Assembly (NCBI GenBank): GCA_038212095.1
Contig: JBBQUW010000022.1
Location: 1 to 46,040 of the forward strand
Reading direction: 5' to 3'
Source: JAICYJ01 sp038212095
GTDB taxonomy: Bacteria > Actinomycetota > Thermoleophilia > Gaiellales > JAICJC01
DNA length: 46,040 bases
Shown: in pieces, positions 18,150-27,057 of the stretch
Layout: every line of letters begins with the position of its first letter
Numbering within the stretch: the stretch's first letter is position 1
The notes under the pieces: model-generated
What the model saw: the letters and a program-made list of their open reading frames with translations, nothing else
Databases searched by the model: none
Told to the model about the DNA's origin: nothing
Made by a program: the position numbers and the translations under genes

Positions 18150-20060
18150 ATGCCGAAGATGCTACCCCGCCTCTCACCCCGCGACCTGCTCCGCGAGCGG
18201 CTGATCGAGGCAATCGATATCTCTGCCGACGGCAGCATGGTCGCCTACAGCGAGCGCAGGGTGGTCGGTGGCAAGGATCGCACCAGCCTGTGGATCGTGC
18301 CGTTCGGCGGCGGTCGTCCCCGCCGTCTCACCCACGGCGATTGGTCGGACGGGCGACCGCGCTTCTCACCCGACGGCCGCCGGCTGGCATTCCTCTCCAA
18401 CCGCGACGACAAGGACGTGACGCAGCTGCACATGCTGCCGCTGGACGGCGGCGACGCCATCCGGCTGACCAGCTTCAAACGCGGCGTGACCGAGGCCGAG
18501 TGGATGCCGGACGGCGCTGGGCTGGGGGTGATCGCCACCGACGATGACTCGCACGTGCTGCACGGCGAGCGCGAGAAGGAGCCGGCCACGGTGCGCGTGC
18601 TGCGACGGCTGAACTGGCGGATGGACGGCGACGGCCTGCTCGACCATCCCCGCCGCGTGCATCTGGTCTCGATCTCTGGCCGCAGCCGCCGCCTGACCGC
18701 CGGCACCTGGTCGGCCTCCCATCTGCGCCCGCATCCCGGCGGCCGCTCGATCGGCTTCCTGGCCGACCGCGGCGCAAACGCCGACGTCGAGCCCAACGCG
18801 CAGGTGCACCTGGTCGACCTGGCGGGCGGGCGAGTTCGGCAGCGCTCGAAGCTGCCGGGCGAGGTTGGCCGCTTCTCGTTCGACGCGGACGGCACCCTGA
18901 TCTGCGTGGCGCTCGACCAGCGGATGCCGATGTCCGAGGATCCATGGCGGCTGTGGCGGGTGGCGACAAACGGCACCGGCACGTGCCTGACCGCGGATCT
19001 CGATCGGTTCACCGGACAGGCGGCAACCAATGATGAGCGGCTGACGGTGATCCCGGACGCCGGGCGTGAGGTGCCCCACCGGCTGGTCGGCGATCAACTC
19101 GAGCCTCTCGTCGACCCGCAGCTCAATCCCAGCACGCTGGCACTGGCGGGATCCGGCGAACGGGTGGCGGCGCTGATGACGTTGAACGAGTACGACGGCG
19201 GCGACGTGTACGCGATCGAGCCCGGCGCGGCGCCGCGCCGGCTGACGGCCGTCGCAGATTCGTGGCTGGCAGGACGCGCCCGTGGACAGCTGGATGAGAT
19301 CGAGGTGAAGGGGCCGGCCGGCCCGATCCGCGCATTCGTACTGTCGCCACCCGGCGCGGGCCGGCGGGCGCTACCCACCATCCTGCACATCCACGGCGGG
19401 CCGACCTGGGCGTGGCCGTACGCCGCCGATGCGACCGAACACATGCTGGTGGGTGCCGGCTACCGCGTGGTGCGGCCCAACATCCGTGGCTCCAACGACG
19501 CCGGCCGCGAGTGGATCGCCGCGCTGAACGGCGCGTGGGGCGACGCCGACGCGGCCGACTGTCACGCGGTGCTCGACCACATGGTCAAAGCCGGCCTGTC
19601 GGATGCCAGACGGCTGGGCTGCTACGGCAACAGCTACGGTGGCTTCATGGTCAACTGGCTGGTGGGGACAAGCGACCGATTCGCCGCAGCCGTCTCGTCC
19701 AACGGTGTCACCAACCAGGTGTCCGCGTTCGCGCACTGCGACGTCGGCTACATCTACAACCGCCAGGAGGGGCTGGGCGAGCCGCTCTCGCCGGACGGTG
19801 TCGAGACGCTGTGGCGCCAATCGCCGCTCAAGAACGTCGCCGACGTCCACACGCCGCTCTTGATCCTGCAGGGCGAGAGCGATCTGCGCTGCCCCCCGGC
19901 CGACAACGAGCAGCTGTTCATCGCTTTGCGGCTGCTAGGCCGCGAGGTGGAGTACGTGCTCTACCCCGAGAGCAACCACTCGATGTCATCCAGCGCGCGC
20001 CCCGATCGCCGGCTCGATCGGATGGAGCGGATCGTCGGCTGGTTCGCCAAACGGATGTGA
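18150..20060 (+). CDS. S9 family prolyl-oligopeptidase-like serine peptidase
   Basis: The 636-residue protein has an N-terminal beta-propeller of WD40-like/TolB repeats, seen in DGRPRFSPDGRRLAFLSNRD and EAEWMPDGAGLGVIA. A C-terminal alpha/beta-hydrolase domain starts around residue 385. The catalytic triad is readable as Ser495 in CYGNSYGGFMVNW, Asp578 in GESDLRCPP and His610 in ESNHSMS. S9 enzymes of this acylaminoacyl-peptidase type cleave short or N-blocked peptides in the cytoplasm; no signal peptide is visible. ATG 18150 is used, with ATG 18159 as an alternative. It is divergent from the cNMP/CBS gene with a very short gap and converges on fchA. Confidence 0.92.
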   Translation: MPKMLPRLSPRDLLRERLIEAIDISADGSMVAYSERRVVGGKDRTSLWIVPFGGGRPRRLTHGDWSDGRPRFSPDGRRLAFLSNRDDKDVTQLHMLPLDGGDAIRLTSFKRGVTEAEWMPDGAGLGVIATDDDSHVLHGEREKEPATVRVLRRLNWRMDGDGLLDHPRRVHLVSISGRSRRLTAGTWSASHLRPHPGGRSIGFLADRGANADVEPNAQVHLVDLAGGRVRQRSKLPGEVGRFSFDADGTLICVALDQRMPMSEDPWRLWRVATNGTGTCLTADLDRFTGQAATNDERLTVIPDAGREVPHRLVGDQLEPLVDPQLNPSTLALAGSGERVAALMTLNEYDGGDVYAIEPGAAPRRLTAVADSWLAGRARGQLDEIEVKGPAGPIRAFVLSPPGAGRRALPTILHIHGGPTWAWPYAADATEHMLVGAGYRVVRPNIRGSNDAGREWIAALNGAWGDADAADCHAVLDHMVKAGLSDARRLGCYGNSYGGFMVNWLVGTSDRFAAAVSSNGVTNQVSAFAHCDVGYIYNRQEGLGEPLSPDGVETLWRQSPLKNVADVHTPLLILQGESDLRCPPADNEQLFIALRLLGREVEYVLYPESNHSMSSSARPDRRLDRMERIVGWFAKRM

Positions 20061-20062
20061 GC

Positions 20063-20146
20063 GCGACCGGTGACGACGCCCTTGCATGTCACTCGGAGTG
20101 GCATGCTTGACGTGACGGTCGCGACGTCTGGGGCGTCGACGGTCGC
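20063..20146. terminator. Nested inverted repeat between convergent genes, possible bidirectional terminator
   Basis: An inner hairpin at 20084-20106 pairs GCATGTCACT with AGTGGCATGC (one mismatch, three-base loop). It is enclosed by outer arms GCGACCG plus CGACGCCC (20063-20081) and GGGCGTCG plus CGGTCGC (20131-20146). It lies in the gap between the S9 peptidase stop and the fchA stop. No T-run follows, so termination would depend on structure alone or on Rho. Confidence 0.45.
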
Positions 20147-20157
20147 AAGCGGACAAT

Positions 20158-20748
20158 CTATATGTGCGCGTACGCCGTGACGGCCCGCTCGCGAGCCCGC
20201 GTCGCCTTCGCCAGCGCCGGCCGCAGCCGCTCCAGGTGCGCGTCCGCGATCGCGGTGCGCGACAGCATGCTCGCATTCAGCTGGGCCAGCGTGGCGGCGC
20301 TGCGGGCGGCCGCCTCGGCCAGCAGCGAGCCGGCCAGGGCATCGCCTTCCAGGTTTCTGTTGCCTGTCTCGGCAACGTCCGCGGCCAGCATCGCGACCTC
20401 GGCGGCCAGCTCCAGCACTCGCATCGGCACGCCGATCGCGCCCGCAACCGCGCGGTCGAGCGAGTGGGCGCGATCTCCTCCGGCATCCATCCGCAGCGCC
20501 TCCAGCACGCTGGCGTAGGCCACGCCATCGGCATGCGCCAAGCCGGAGACCTCTGTGCGGATCTCATGCGCCCGCTCATGCACCTGCTCCAGCCCCTGTG
20601 CCGAGCCAAACGCGGTCGCCATCTCGACCAGCGCTGCCCCCATCGCACAGGTCAGCGCGCAGGCCGCCCCGCCGCCGGGTGCCGGAGTCCGCTCGGCCAG
20701 ATCGTCGAGCAGTTGGGCAACCGTGGATGTCAGGTAGGGGTCGTCGAT
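20158..20748 (-). CDS. fchA: FTCD-type methenyl-THF cyclohydrolase (FchA)
   Basis: A cyclodeaminase/cyclohydrolase domain protein of about 196 residues. The diagnostic folate-binding block TPAPGGGAACALTCAMGAAL lies near the N-terminus, followed by an all-helical bundle with TGNRNLEGDALAG. FchA interconverts 5,10-methenyl-THF and 10-formyl-THF, and here it directly follows fhs, whose substrate or product is 10-formyl-THF. The start is odd: between the fhs TAA (20756) and the PGGG motif the frame has no ATG, GTG or TTG. The coordinate given is an ATC at 20748; a CTG at 20733 or a GTG at 20850, inside fhs, are the other options. Function is much surer than the 5' end. Confidence 0.85.
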   Translation of the reverse strand: MDDPYLTSTVAQLLDDLAERTPAPGGGAACALTCAMGAALVEMATAFGSAQGLEQVHERAHEIRTEVSGLAHADGVAYASVLEALRMDAGGDRAHSLDRAVAGAIGVPMRVLELAAEVAMLAADVAETGNRNLEGDALAGSLLAEAAARSAATLAQLNASMLSRTAIADAHLERLRPALAKATRARERAVTAYAHI

Positions 20749-20755
20749 GGGAGGG

Positions 20756-22432
20756 TTAGAACAGACCGATCGTCTTGCCGTCCTTGTCGATATCGACGTT
20801 GAACCCGGCCGGCGTCTTCCCCAACCCGGGCATCTGCATGATGTCGCCACACAACGCGGTCAAGAATCCTGCGCCCGTGTACGGCCGGATGTCGCGCACC
20901 GGGATGCGGTAGCCGGTAGGTGCGTTGGCCAGCGCCGGGTCGGCCGACAGCGAGAGGTGGGTCTTCGCCATGCAGATCGAGAGGCCGGTCAGCCCGTCGC
21001 GGGTGAACTGCTCGATCCGCTGTCGCGCCACGGGGGAAAAGTCGACGCCCTCGGCACGGTAGATGCGGGTCGCGATCTTCTCGATCTTGACGTCGATCGG
21101 ATCGGAGTCCTCGTACACGAAGCCAAACGAGCTCGGCCTGTCGGCCGCATCAGCCACCGCCTCGGCCATCTCGGCGGCGCCGTCGCCGCCACGCGAGAAG
21201 CCCTCGTTCAGCACCGCGGCGTGGGCGCCATGCTCGAGCGCCAGCTTCTGCACCAGCGCCACCTCGTCGTCGGTATCGCCGGGGAAGCGGTTTGCGGCCA
21301 CCACGCACGGCACGCCGAACTCCTTGGCATTGAGGATGTGGCGGGCCAGGTTGGCCGAGCCCTCCTCGATCGCCTTCAGGTTGTCGGCAGTCGAGTTACG
21401 CGGATCGTCGGTGAGTCCGGCGTGGTGCTTGAGCGCCTTGGCTGTGGCCACGATCACCACTGCACTGGGCGCGAAACCTCCCGCCCGGCAGACGATGTCC
21501 ATGAACTTCTCCATGCCCAGGTCGCTGCCGAATCCGGCTTCGGTGATCAGGTAGTCGCCCAGCTTGCGCCCGGCCAGGTCGGCCACCACCGAGCTGTTGC
21601 CGTGCGCGATGTTGCCGAACGGGCCGATGTGCATGAAGCAGGGCTGGCCCTCCAGCGTCTGGATCAGGTTCGGCTTCAGCGCGTCCTTCAGCAGCACCGT
21701 CATGGCACCGGCACAGCCCATCTGCTCGGCGGTGACAGGGGCCCCATCGGTGTCGTAGGCGACCGTGATGCTGCCGATCCGCCGCCGCAGGTCCTGCAGC
21801 GAGGTTGCCATGCCCATGATCGCCATCACCTCGGATGCGGCCACGATGTCAAAGCCGGTCTCGCGCGGGATGCCGTGGGTGGGGCCGCCCAGGCCGGTGA
21901 CGATGTTGCGCAGGTGGCGGTCGTTCATGTCCACCGCGCGCCGCCAGGTGACGCGGTGCGGGTCGATCTTGCACTCGTTGCCGTAGAAGATGTGGCGATC
22001 GACGAACGCGGCCAGCATGTTGTTGGCGGCGGCGATGGCGTGGAAGTCGCCCGTGAAGTGGAGGTTCAGATCCTCCATCGGCACCACCTGGGTCAACCCG
22101 CCGCCGGCAGCGCCGCCCTTGATGCCGAAGATCGGCCCCAGCGAGGGCTCGCGCAGGCACAGCACGGGACGCTTGCCGATGTGACCCAGGCCCTGGGTCA
22201 GCGAGACGCTGGTGGTCGTCTTGCCCTCGCCGGCCTTGGTCGGGGTGATGGCCGAGACGCACACGATCTTCGCGTCCGGCGCGCCGGACAGGCGGTCGAT
22301 CACGTCGAGGCTGATCTTGGCCTTGTACTTGCCGTACAGATCAACCTCGTCCTCCTCGATGCCCATCTCCCGGGCGACGTCCATGATCGGTCGAAGCACC
22401 GCTTCCTGTGCGATCTCGAGACTGCTCTTCAC
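20756..22432 (-). CDS. fhs: Formate-tetrahydrofolate ligase (FTHFS)
   Basis: The 558-residue protein is full length. The P-loop-like ATP site AITPTKAGEGKTTT is at 61-74, followed by REPSLGPIFGIKGGAAGGG, LHFTGDFHAI and the C-terminal TGLSICMAKTHLSLS, all family hallmarks. The enzyme couples formate, THF and ATP to 10-formyl-THF, or runs backward to yield formate and ATP. Placed after the N-methylglutamate dehydrogenase genes and next to fchA, the backward direction would dispose of the one-carbon unit from methylamine with energy gain; this is inference. GTG 22432 has a GGAG ribosome site seven bases upstream. Confidence 0.97.
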   Translation of the reverse strand: MKSSLEIAQEAVLRPIMDVAREMGIEEDEVDLYGKYKAKISLDVIDRLSGAPDAKIVCVSAITPTKAGEGKTTTSVSLTQGLGHIGKRPVLCLREPSLGPIFGIKGGAAGGGLTQVVPMEDLNLHFTGDFHAIAAANNMLAAFVDRHIFYGNECKIDPHRVTWRRAVDMNDRHLRNIVTGLGGPTHGIPRETGFDIVAASEVMAIMGMATSLQDLRRRIGSITVAYDTDGAPVTAEQMGCAGAMTVLLKDALKPNLIQTLEGQPCFMHIGPFGNIAHGNSSVVADLAGRKLGDYLITEAGFGSDLGMEKFMDIVCRAGGFAPSAVVIVATAKALKHHAGLTDDPRNSTADNLKAIEEGSANLARHILNAKEFGVPCVVAANRFPGDTDDEVALVQKLALEHGAHAAVLNEGFSRGGDGAAEMAEAVADAADRPSSFGFVYEDSDPIDVKIEKIATRIYRAEGVDFSPVARQRIEQFTRDGLTGLSICMAKTHLSLSADPALANAPTGYRIPVRDIRPYTGAGFLTALCGDIMQMPGLGKTPAGFNVDIDKDGKTIGLF

Positions 22433-22451
22433 CTGGCGCTCCTTCGGTTGG

Positions 22452-23663
22452 TCAGTGGGAGACGGCGGCCGCGCCGCGCTCCGACAAAAGATCGTTCTCG
22501 TAGAACCTGGCCCAGCGGAAGGGCTGGATCAGGTCGGGCGTCTTGCCCGTGCCGACCAGATCGGCAATCGTATAGCCGACGATCGGCGAGGCCTTGAACC
22601 CGTACGTGCCCCATCCGGCGTCGACGATGAAACCCTCCACCTCGGTCACGCCCATGATCGGCGAGTAGTCGGGTGAGACGTCGCAGTAGCCGGTCCACTG
22701 GCGCAGGATGCGGGCGTTGCCGAGCATCGGCAGCAGCTCGATCATGTGCATCGCCAGATCCTCGATGAAGCGGAAGGTGCTGGTGTTCGAGTAGCCCGAG
22801 TAGGGCTCGATCTCGGAACCCATCACGAACTCGCCGCGGTCAGACTGGCTGATGTAGATGTGCAGCGTGCCGGACACGATGATCTTGTCCAGCAGCGGCT
22901 TGACCGGCTCGGTGACACAGGCCTGCAGGATGTGGGTGGTGAGCGGCAGCGGCACGCCGACCATGTCGCAGACCAGCGAGCTCCATCCGGCCACGCACGA
23001 GATCACGGTGTCACAGGCGATCCGGCCGCGGCTGGTCTCGACGCCGGTCACCTTGCCACGCTCGACGTTGATCGCGGTCACGTCGGTGTACTGGTGGATC
23101 TCGACGCCCAGCCGGTCAGCCTCCTTGGCGTAGCCCCACACCACGGCGTCGTGGCGGATCACGCCACCGGGCGGGTGGTAGAGCGCCGCCAAGATCGGGA
23201 AGGTGGGATGGTCGCTGACGTCCAGCTGCGGGCACAGCTCCTTGATCTCGTCCGGATAGACGACCCGCGAGTCGATACCGACCAGCCGGTTGACCTCGGC
23301 CCGCTCCATCATGGTGTTGACCGAGCGATCGGAGTGGGCCAGCGTGAGGTGGCCGTGCTGGGAGAACATCATGTTGAAGTTCAGGTCCTGCGAGAGCGTC
23401 TCGTACAGCTTGACGCTCGCCTCGTAGAACCTGGCGCCCTCCGGCGTCAGGTAGTTGGAGCGGATGATGGTGGTGTTGCGGCCGGAGGCGCCGGCGCCCA
23501 TGTAACTCCGGTCGAGCACGGCGATCTTCTTGAGGCCGTGGCGCTTGGCCAGGTAGTACGCGGTGGCCAGACCGTGCGCACCGGCGCCGATGATGACGAC
23601 GTCGTAGCTCGACTTGAGATCATGGTCACGGAAGAAGCGGTGCTTCTTGAGCAGGCCGATCAT
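22452..23663 (-). CDS. mgdA: N-methylglutamate dehydrogenase subunit A (SoxB-like flavoprotein beta subunit)
   Basis: This 403-residue DAO-family flavoprotein matches the beta subunit of heterotetrameric sarcosine oxidase. It has the FAD dinucleotide fold YDVVIIGAGAHGLATAYYLA near residues 19-38, YMGAGASGRNTTIIRSNY, and HPPGGVIRHDAVVWGYA, in which the His before Asp is the site of covalent FMN attachment in SoxB. It should oxidise the N-methyl group of the substrate, with the folate-binding alpha subunit receiving the methylene unit. Its ATG overlaps the mgdD TGA and has a GGAGG seven bases upstream. The gene order (SoxD-A-G-B) differs from the common B-D-A-G. Reading it as N-methylglutamate rather than sarcosine dehydrogenase rests on the linked gmaS and mgsABC. 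Confidence 0.88.
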   Translation of the reverse strand: MIGLLKKHRFFRDHDLKSSYDVVIIGAGAHGLATAYYLAKRHGLKKIAVLDRSYMGAGASGRNTTIIRSNYLTPEGARFYEASVKLYETLSQDLNFNMMFSQHGHLTLAHSDRSVNTMMERAEVNRLVGIDSRVVYPDEIKELCPQLDVSDHPTFPILAALYHPPGGVIRHDAVVWGYAKEADRLGVEIHQYTDVTAINVERGKVTGVETSRGRIACDTVISCVAGWSSLVCDMVGVPLPLTTHILQACVTEPVKPLLDKIIVSGTLHIYISQSDRGEFVMGSEIEPYSGYSNTSTFRFIEDLAMHMIELLPMLGNARILRQWTGYCDVSPDYSPIMGVTEVEGFIVDAGWGTYGFKASPIVGYTIADLVGTGKTPDLIQPFRWARFYENDLLSERGAAAVSH

Positions 23664-24325
23664 GCCGCCACCTCCGCCGCCGGCAGAGCGACCGTGGCCG
23701 AGACCGGCGCAATGCCAATGTTGAGGCCCGCGTCCTGCAGCGCCTCCCACATGTACTCGCCCAGCTCCCAGCCGCACAGCACCCAGAATCGGCCTTCATC
23801 GTTCAGCACGATCGAGGGGCAGCGCATCACCGATCCGGCCATACAGGCTCCGGATGGGAAGCGCTGCTCGCGCACATCCAGCGACGACGACCGCATGAAC
23901 ACGTCGCGGGCAGCCTCACCACCCAGCACAATCGCCGCCCAGCCGCACGTCATATCGGTCACGCCGTCACCGATCCGCGCCGCCAGCTCGGCGGTGCGAT
24001 CAAACGAGCAGAGCACGATCGCGTGGGTGGGCGAGAGCCGCAGCGTCCAGACGCCGCTGGTCGAGTTCGCCCGGCCCAGCTCCAGCGTCCCGGTCAGCTC
24101 GTCGATCCAACCGGCGCTGCCCCGCACGTCCAGCTTGCCGTGGTGAGACAGGTCGGCTATCCAGGCGGGCGGCTCGTCGCGCGGCTGGTACTCGGCAACC
24201 CGCCAGCCGTCCCGCTGTTGCAGGGTTGCGCCGGCGGCGAGGTGGTTGCGCTCCATTGGGGTGCGCAGCTCAGCGCCGGTGGCGGCAGCGGGCGAGAGGA
24301 ACGCGAAGGGATGCTCGCTGCTCAC
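23660..24325 (-). CDS. mgdD: N-methylglutamate dehydrogenase subunit D (SoxG-like gamma subunit)
   Basis: A 221-residue member of the SoxG family, itself a small relative of the GcvT/aminomethyltransferase fold. Recognisable parts are AWIADLSHHGKLDVRG, TLRLSPTHAIVLC and, late, CPSIVLNDEGRFWVLCGWELGEYMWEAL cut here as CPSIVLNDEGRFWVLC and GWELGEYMWEAL. It packs against the other subunits in sarcosine-oxidase-type tetramers and has no catalytic role of its own that can be read from the sequence. The GTG at 24325 overlaps the mgdC TGA (GTGA) and follows a GGAGAAAGG ribosome site. Confidence 0.87.
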   Translation of the reverse strand: MSSEHPFAFLSPAAATGAELRTPMERNHLAAGATLQQRDGWRVAEYQPRDEPPAWIADLSHHGKLDVRGSAGWIDELTGTLELGRANSTSGVWTLRLSPTHAIVLCSFDRTAELAARIGDGVTDMTCGWAAIVLGGEAARDVFMRSSSLDVREQRFPSGACMAGSVMRCPSIVLNDEGRFWVLCGWELGEYMWEALQDAGLNIGIAPVSATVALPAAEVAA

Positions 24326-27057
24326 GAACGCAACCTTTCTCCGTCGGGGTCATAGAACGGGCGGTGGGTGATGGTGGCGGGAATGGTGGCGCCGCTGGGA
24401 TCTGAGATCAGGATCGCGGTGCCTTCCTCGGCTTGGGCGACCGGCACCCACGCGATCCCGATCGCTTTGCCCAGGCGGTGCGAGTAGCGCGAGCTGGTGA
24501 TGCGACCGGCGGGCTCACCGCCGGCACCCACCACCTGCGTTCCCTCCTTGGGCACCTTGCCGTTGCCGCCCTCCCAGCCGACCAACGCCAGCCGGTTGCC
24601 GCGCTGCTTGTACCACTCGATCGCGTAGCGACCGATCCAGTCGCTCTCCTTGTCCAGCTTCACGATCCACGGCATCGCGGCTTCGAGCGGGTTCGACTCG
24701 GCATTCGTGTCCTGCCCGATGATGACATGCATCTTCTCCAGCCGCAGCACCCGTTGTGGCTCCAGCCCGAACGGCTTGACGCGGAACTCCTCGCCGGCCT
24801 CCATCAGCTGTTCCCAGACGTGCTCGCCGGCCGCGGTGGGCAGGTGGATCTCGTAGCCAAGCTCCCCCACGAAGCCGATCCGCAGCACAAGGCAGGGAAC
24901 GCCCGCGATCGTGGCGTGGCCGGCGCCGAGGTACGGGAAGGCCTCGTTTGAGAGGTCGAACTCGGTCAGCTTGGCCAGCGCCGTGCGCGCATTGGGACCC
25001 GCCAGGTTGAAGGCCGCCAGCGTCGAGGTGACGTTCACGATCTGGACGTCCATCTTCCACACCGCGTTCCACCAGGTGAACCACTGTTCCATGCCGCCGG
25101 CGCCGGACGAGGTGGTGGTGACGTAGTACTCGTGCTCGCTCAGCCGCGCCACCGTGCCGTCGTCGACGATCGAGCCGTCGTCGCCGCAGACGATCCCGTA
25201 GCGGACGCGGGCCAGCTTCATGTCGCCGAAACGGTTGGGGTAGATCCGCTCCAGGAACGCGGCCGCATCGGGCCCGCGCACGATCAGCTTGCCCAGCGTC
25301 GAGACATCGATCAGCCCCAGCGAGGCGTGCACCGCTGCCGCCTCGGAGTCGGCATCGCCGTAGTCGTACGGGCGCTTCCAGTCGCCGGCCCACAGCATCT
25401 TGCCACCGTGCTCGGCGTGCCAATGGTGGGTGGAGGTGCGCTTGACCGGCTCGTAGCCGCGCGCCGCGAGCAGCGAGAAGCTGGTGGGATGGTGGGGCGG
25501 CCGGGCGGTGGTGACGCCCACCCGCTCGGCGTCCGCATCGAGGCCGAGCTTGTCGGCGATCACAAGGCCGGCGTTGCGGTGACACATGCGCCCCTGGCAG
25601 GGGCCCATCGTGACGGTCGTGTAGCGCTTGGCGAGCTCCAGCGAGCGGAAGCCCTCGTCCAGCGAGAGCGCGATGTCCTTGGTGGTGACGTCCTCGCAGA
25701 AGCAGACCACCTGCTTGCACATCGTCTTGGGCGCGCTGGCGGGAACTGCGCCGGCCGCAGCCGCCGACCCGGCGGCCGCGCCGACCACGCGCATGCCGGG
25801 CGGCAGCGCGTCCGGCACGTAGCGTCGCTGGTCGCGGTCGTAGCGGATGCTGCCGCCGCCCTGGGTGATGAACGAGGTGTGGCTGACGCTGCCGCCTGAC
25901 ATCACCAGCAGGTCGCAGTCCAGCGTGCGGTGCTTTCCGTCGCGCGTGACGACCACACCTGAGACGGCCTTCGATCCTTTCGCCTGCCACGGCTGATAGC
26001 CGGCCAGGTACTCGATGCCGGCATCCTCGACGCGGCTGCCATCGGCGTCACGGCGCGAGTCGGCCACGGCGGCCACGTTCATGCCGCCGTCGGCCAGGTC
26101 GAGCGCGGCCGCGATTCCCTCGTCGCTGGACGTCACCACCACCGCCTGCTCGCCCGGCATGATGCGGAACTGGTTCACCAGGCGCCGCGCGCCGGTGGCG
26201 AGCATCACGCCCGGCAGATCGTTGTTGCCGAACACCAGCGGCTGCTCGATCGATCCGGTGGCGATCACCAGCTCGGCGGGCCGGAAGCGGTGCATGGTGC
26301 GGCCCTGGTACACCGGCACCAGCAGCCCTTCGTAGACGCCGCCGGCGTAGGCCGGCTGCAGGATCTCGACGCCCGCCTCCGAGACTCGCTCGCGCAGCGC
26401 ATCCAGCCGCGCCCGCGCCGACGGGCCGCTCCACGCCAGCTGGCCGCCCAGCGCCAGCCCCTCGTCCACCAGCGTCACCTGCTTGCCCGACTCCGCCGCC
26501 TCGGCCGCCGCCTCCAGGCCGGCTTCGCCGCCGCCGATCACCAGCACGTCGACGTGACGGTGCACCTTGTCGAACCGCTCGGTGCGGCGATGCTCAGGAT
26601 CGAGCCGCCCCAGGCCGGCGGCGTTTCGCAGCAGCTTCTCGTACAGCGGCCACGCCCTCCGGGGGTGGATGAACGTCTTGTAGTAGAAGCCGACCTGCAT
26701 GCCGAAGCTGGGCGTGAGCCTGCCCACCAGGTGCAGGAAGTCCCGTTGCAGCGAGGGCCACGCGTTGATGTGGCGCACGCTCATGCCCTCCTCGATGGGA
26801 GTGACGCAGGCACGCACCGCCGGCACGCCGTCCACCTCGACCAGGCAGTTGGGGCACTGGCCGGCGCAGCACATCAGGCCGCGGCGGCGGTGGTACTTGA
26901 ACGAGCGCGAGAACACTCGCGTACCGCGTGCGAACAGGGCGGAGCCGATCGTGTCGCCCTTGAAGCCGCTGGCCGGCTCTCCCTCCCACGTGAACGAGAC
27001 CTGATCCGATCGATCGATCAGCTCGCCCGTGCGCGATGCCATCCGCTCGTCAGCCAC
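24322..27057 (-). CDS. mgdC: N-methylglutamate dehydrogenase subunit C (SoxA-like alpha subunit with extra Fe-S cysteines)
   Basis: About 911 residues. Residues 1-100 form a Fer2_4 domain with Cys63, 68, 71 and 84 (LMCCAGQCPNC and VRAC). Then comes a Rossmann pyridine-nucleotide/flavin fold with VLVIGGGEAGLEAAAEAA near 160. A BFD-like stretch has VVCFCEDV and GPCQGRMC (CxC ... CxxxxC). The C-terminal GcvT domains from about 560 would bind THF and capture the methylene group. In classical SoxA, as I recall it, the equivalent stretches read VDFQNDV-like and TDQGK-like without cysteines, so this is an Fe-S version. The GTG at 27057 has GGAGG seven bases upstream; ATG 27042 is the alternative. 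It overlaps mgdB by eight bases. Confidence 0.88.
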   Translation of the reverse strand: MADERMASRTGELIDRSDQVSFTWEGEPASGFKGDTIGSALFARGTRVFSRSFKYHRRRGLMCCAGQCPNCLVEVDGVPAVRACVTPIEEGMSVRHINAWPSLQRDFLHLVGRLTPSFGMQVGFYYKTFIHPRRAWPLYEKLLRNAAGLGRLDPEHRRTERFDKVHRHVDVLVIGGGEAGLEAAAEAAESGKQVTLVDEGLALGGQLAWSGPSARARLDALRERVSEAGVEILQPAYAGGVYEGLLVPVYQGRTMHRFRPAELVIATGSIEQPLVFGNNDLPGVMLATGARRLVNQFRIMPGEQAVVVTSSDEGIAAALDLADGGMNVAAVADSRRDADGSRVEDAGIEYLAGYQPWQAKGSKAVSGVVVTRDGKHRTLDCDLLVMSGGSVSHTSFITQGGGSIRYDRDQRRYVPDALPPGMRVVGAAAGSAAAAGAVPASAPKTMCKQVVCFCEDVTTKDIALSLDEGFRSLELAKRYTTVTMGPCQGRMCHRNAGLVIADKLGLDADAERVGVTTARPPHHPTSFSLLAARGYEPVKRTSTHHWHAEHGGKMLWAGDWKRPYDYGDADSEAAAVHASLGLIDVSTLGKLIVRGPDAAAFLERIYPNRFGDMKLARVRYGIVCGDDGSIVDDGTVARLSEHEYYVTTTSSGAGGMEQWFTWWNAVWKMDVQIVNVTSTLAAFNLAGPNARTALAKLTEFDLSNEAFPYLGAGHATIAGVPCLVLRIGFVGELGYEIHLPTAAGEHVWEQLMEAGEEFRVKPFGLEPQRVLRLEKMHVIIGQDTNAESNPLEAAMPWIVKLDKESDWIGRYAIEWYKQRGNRLALVGWEGGNGKVPKEGTQVVGAGGEPAGRITSSRYSHRLGKAIGIAWVPVAQAEEGTAILISDPSGATIPATITHRPFYDPDGERLRS

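Noticed and set aside
20747..22597. Plus-strand 616-codon open frame opposite fhs
   Set aside because: Antisense shadow of a strongly conserved fhs gene in GC-rich DNA; His/Arg/Gln-rich translation with no domain.
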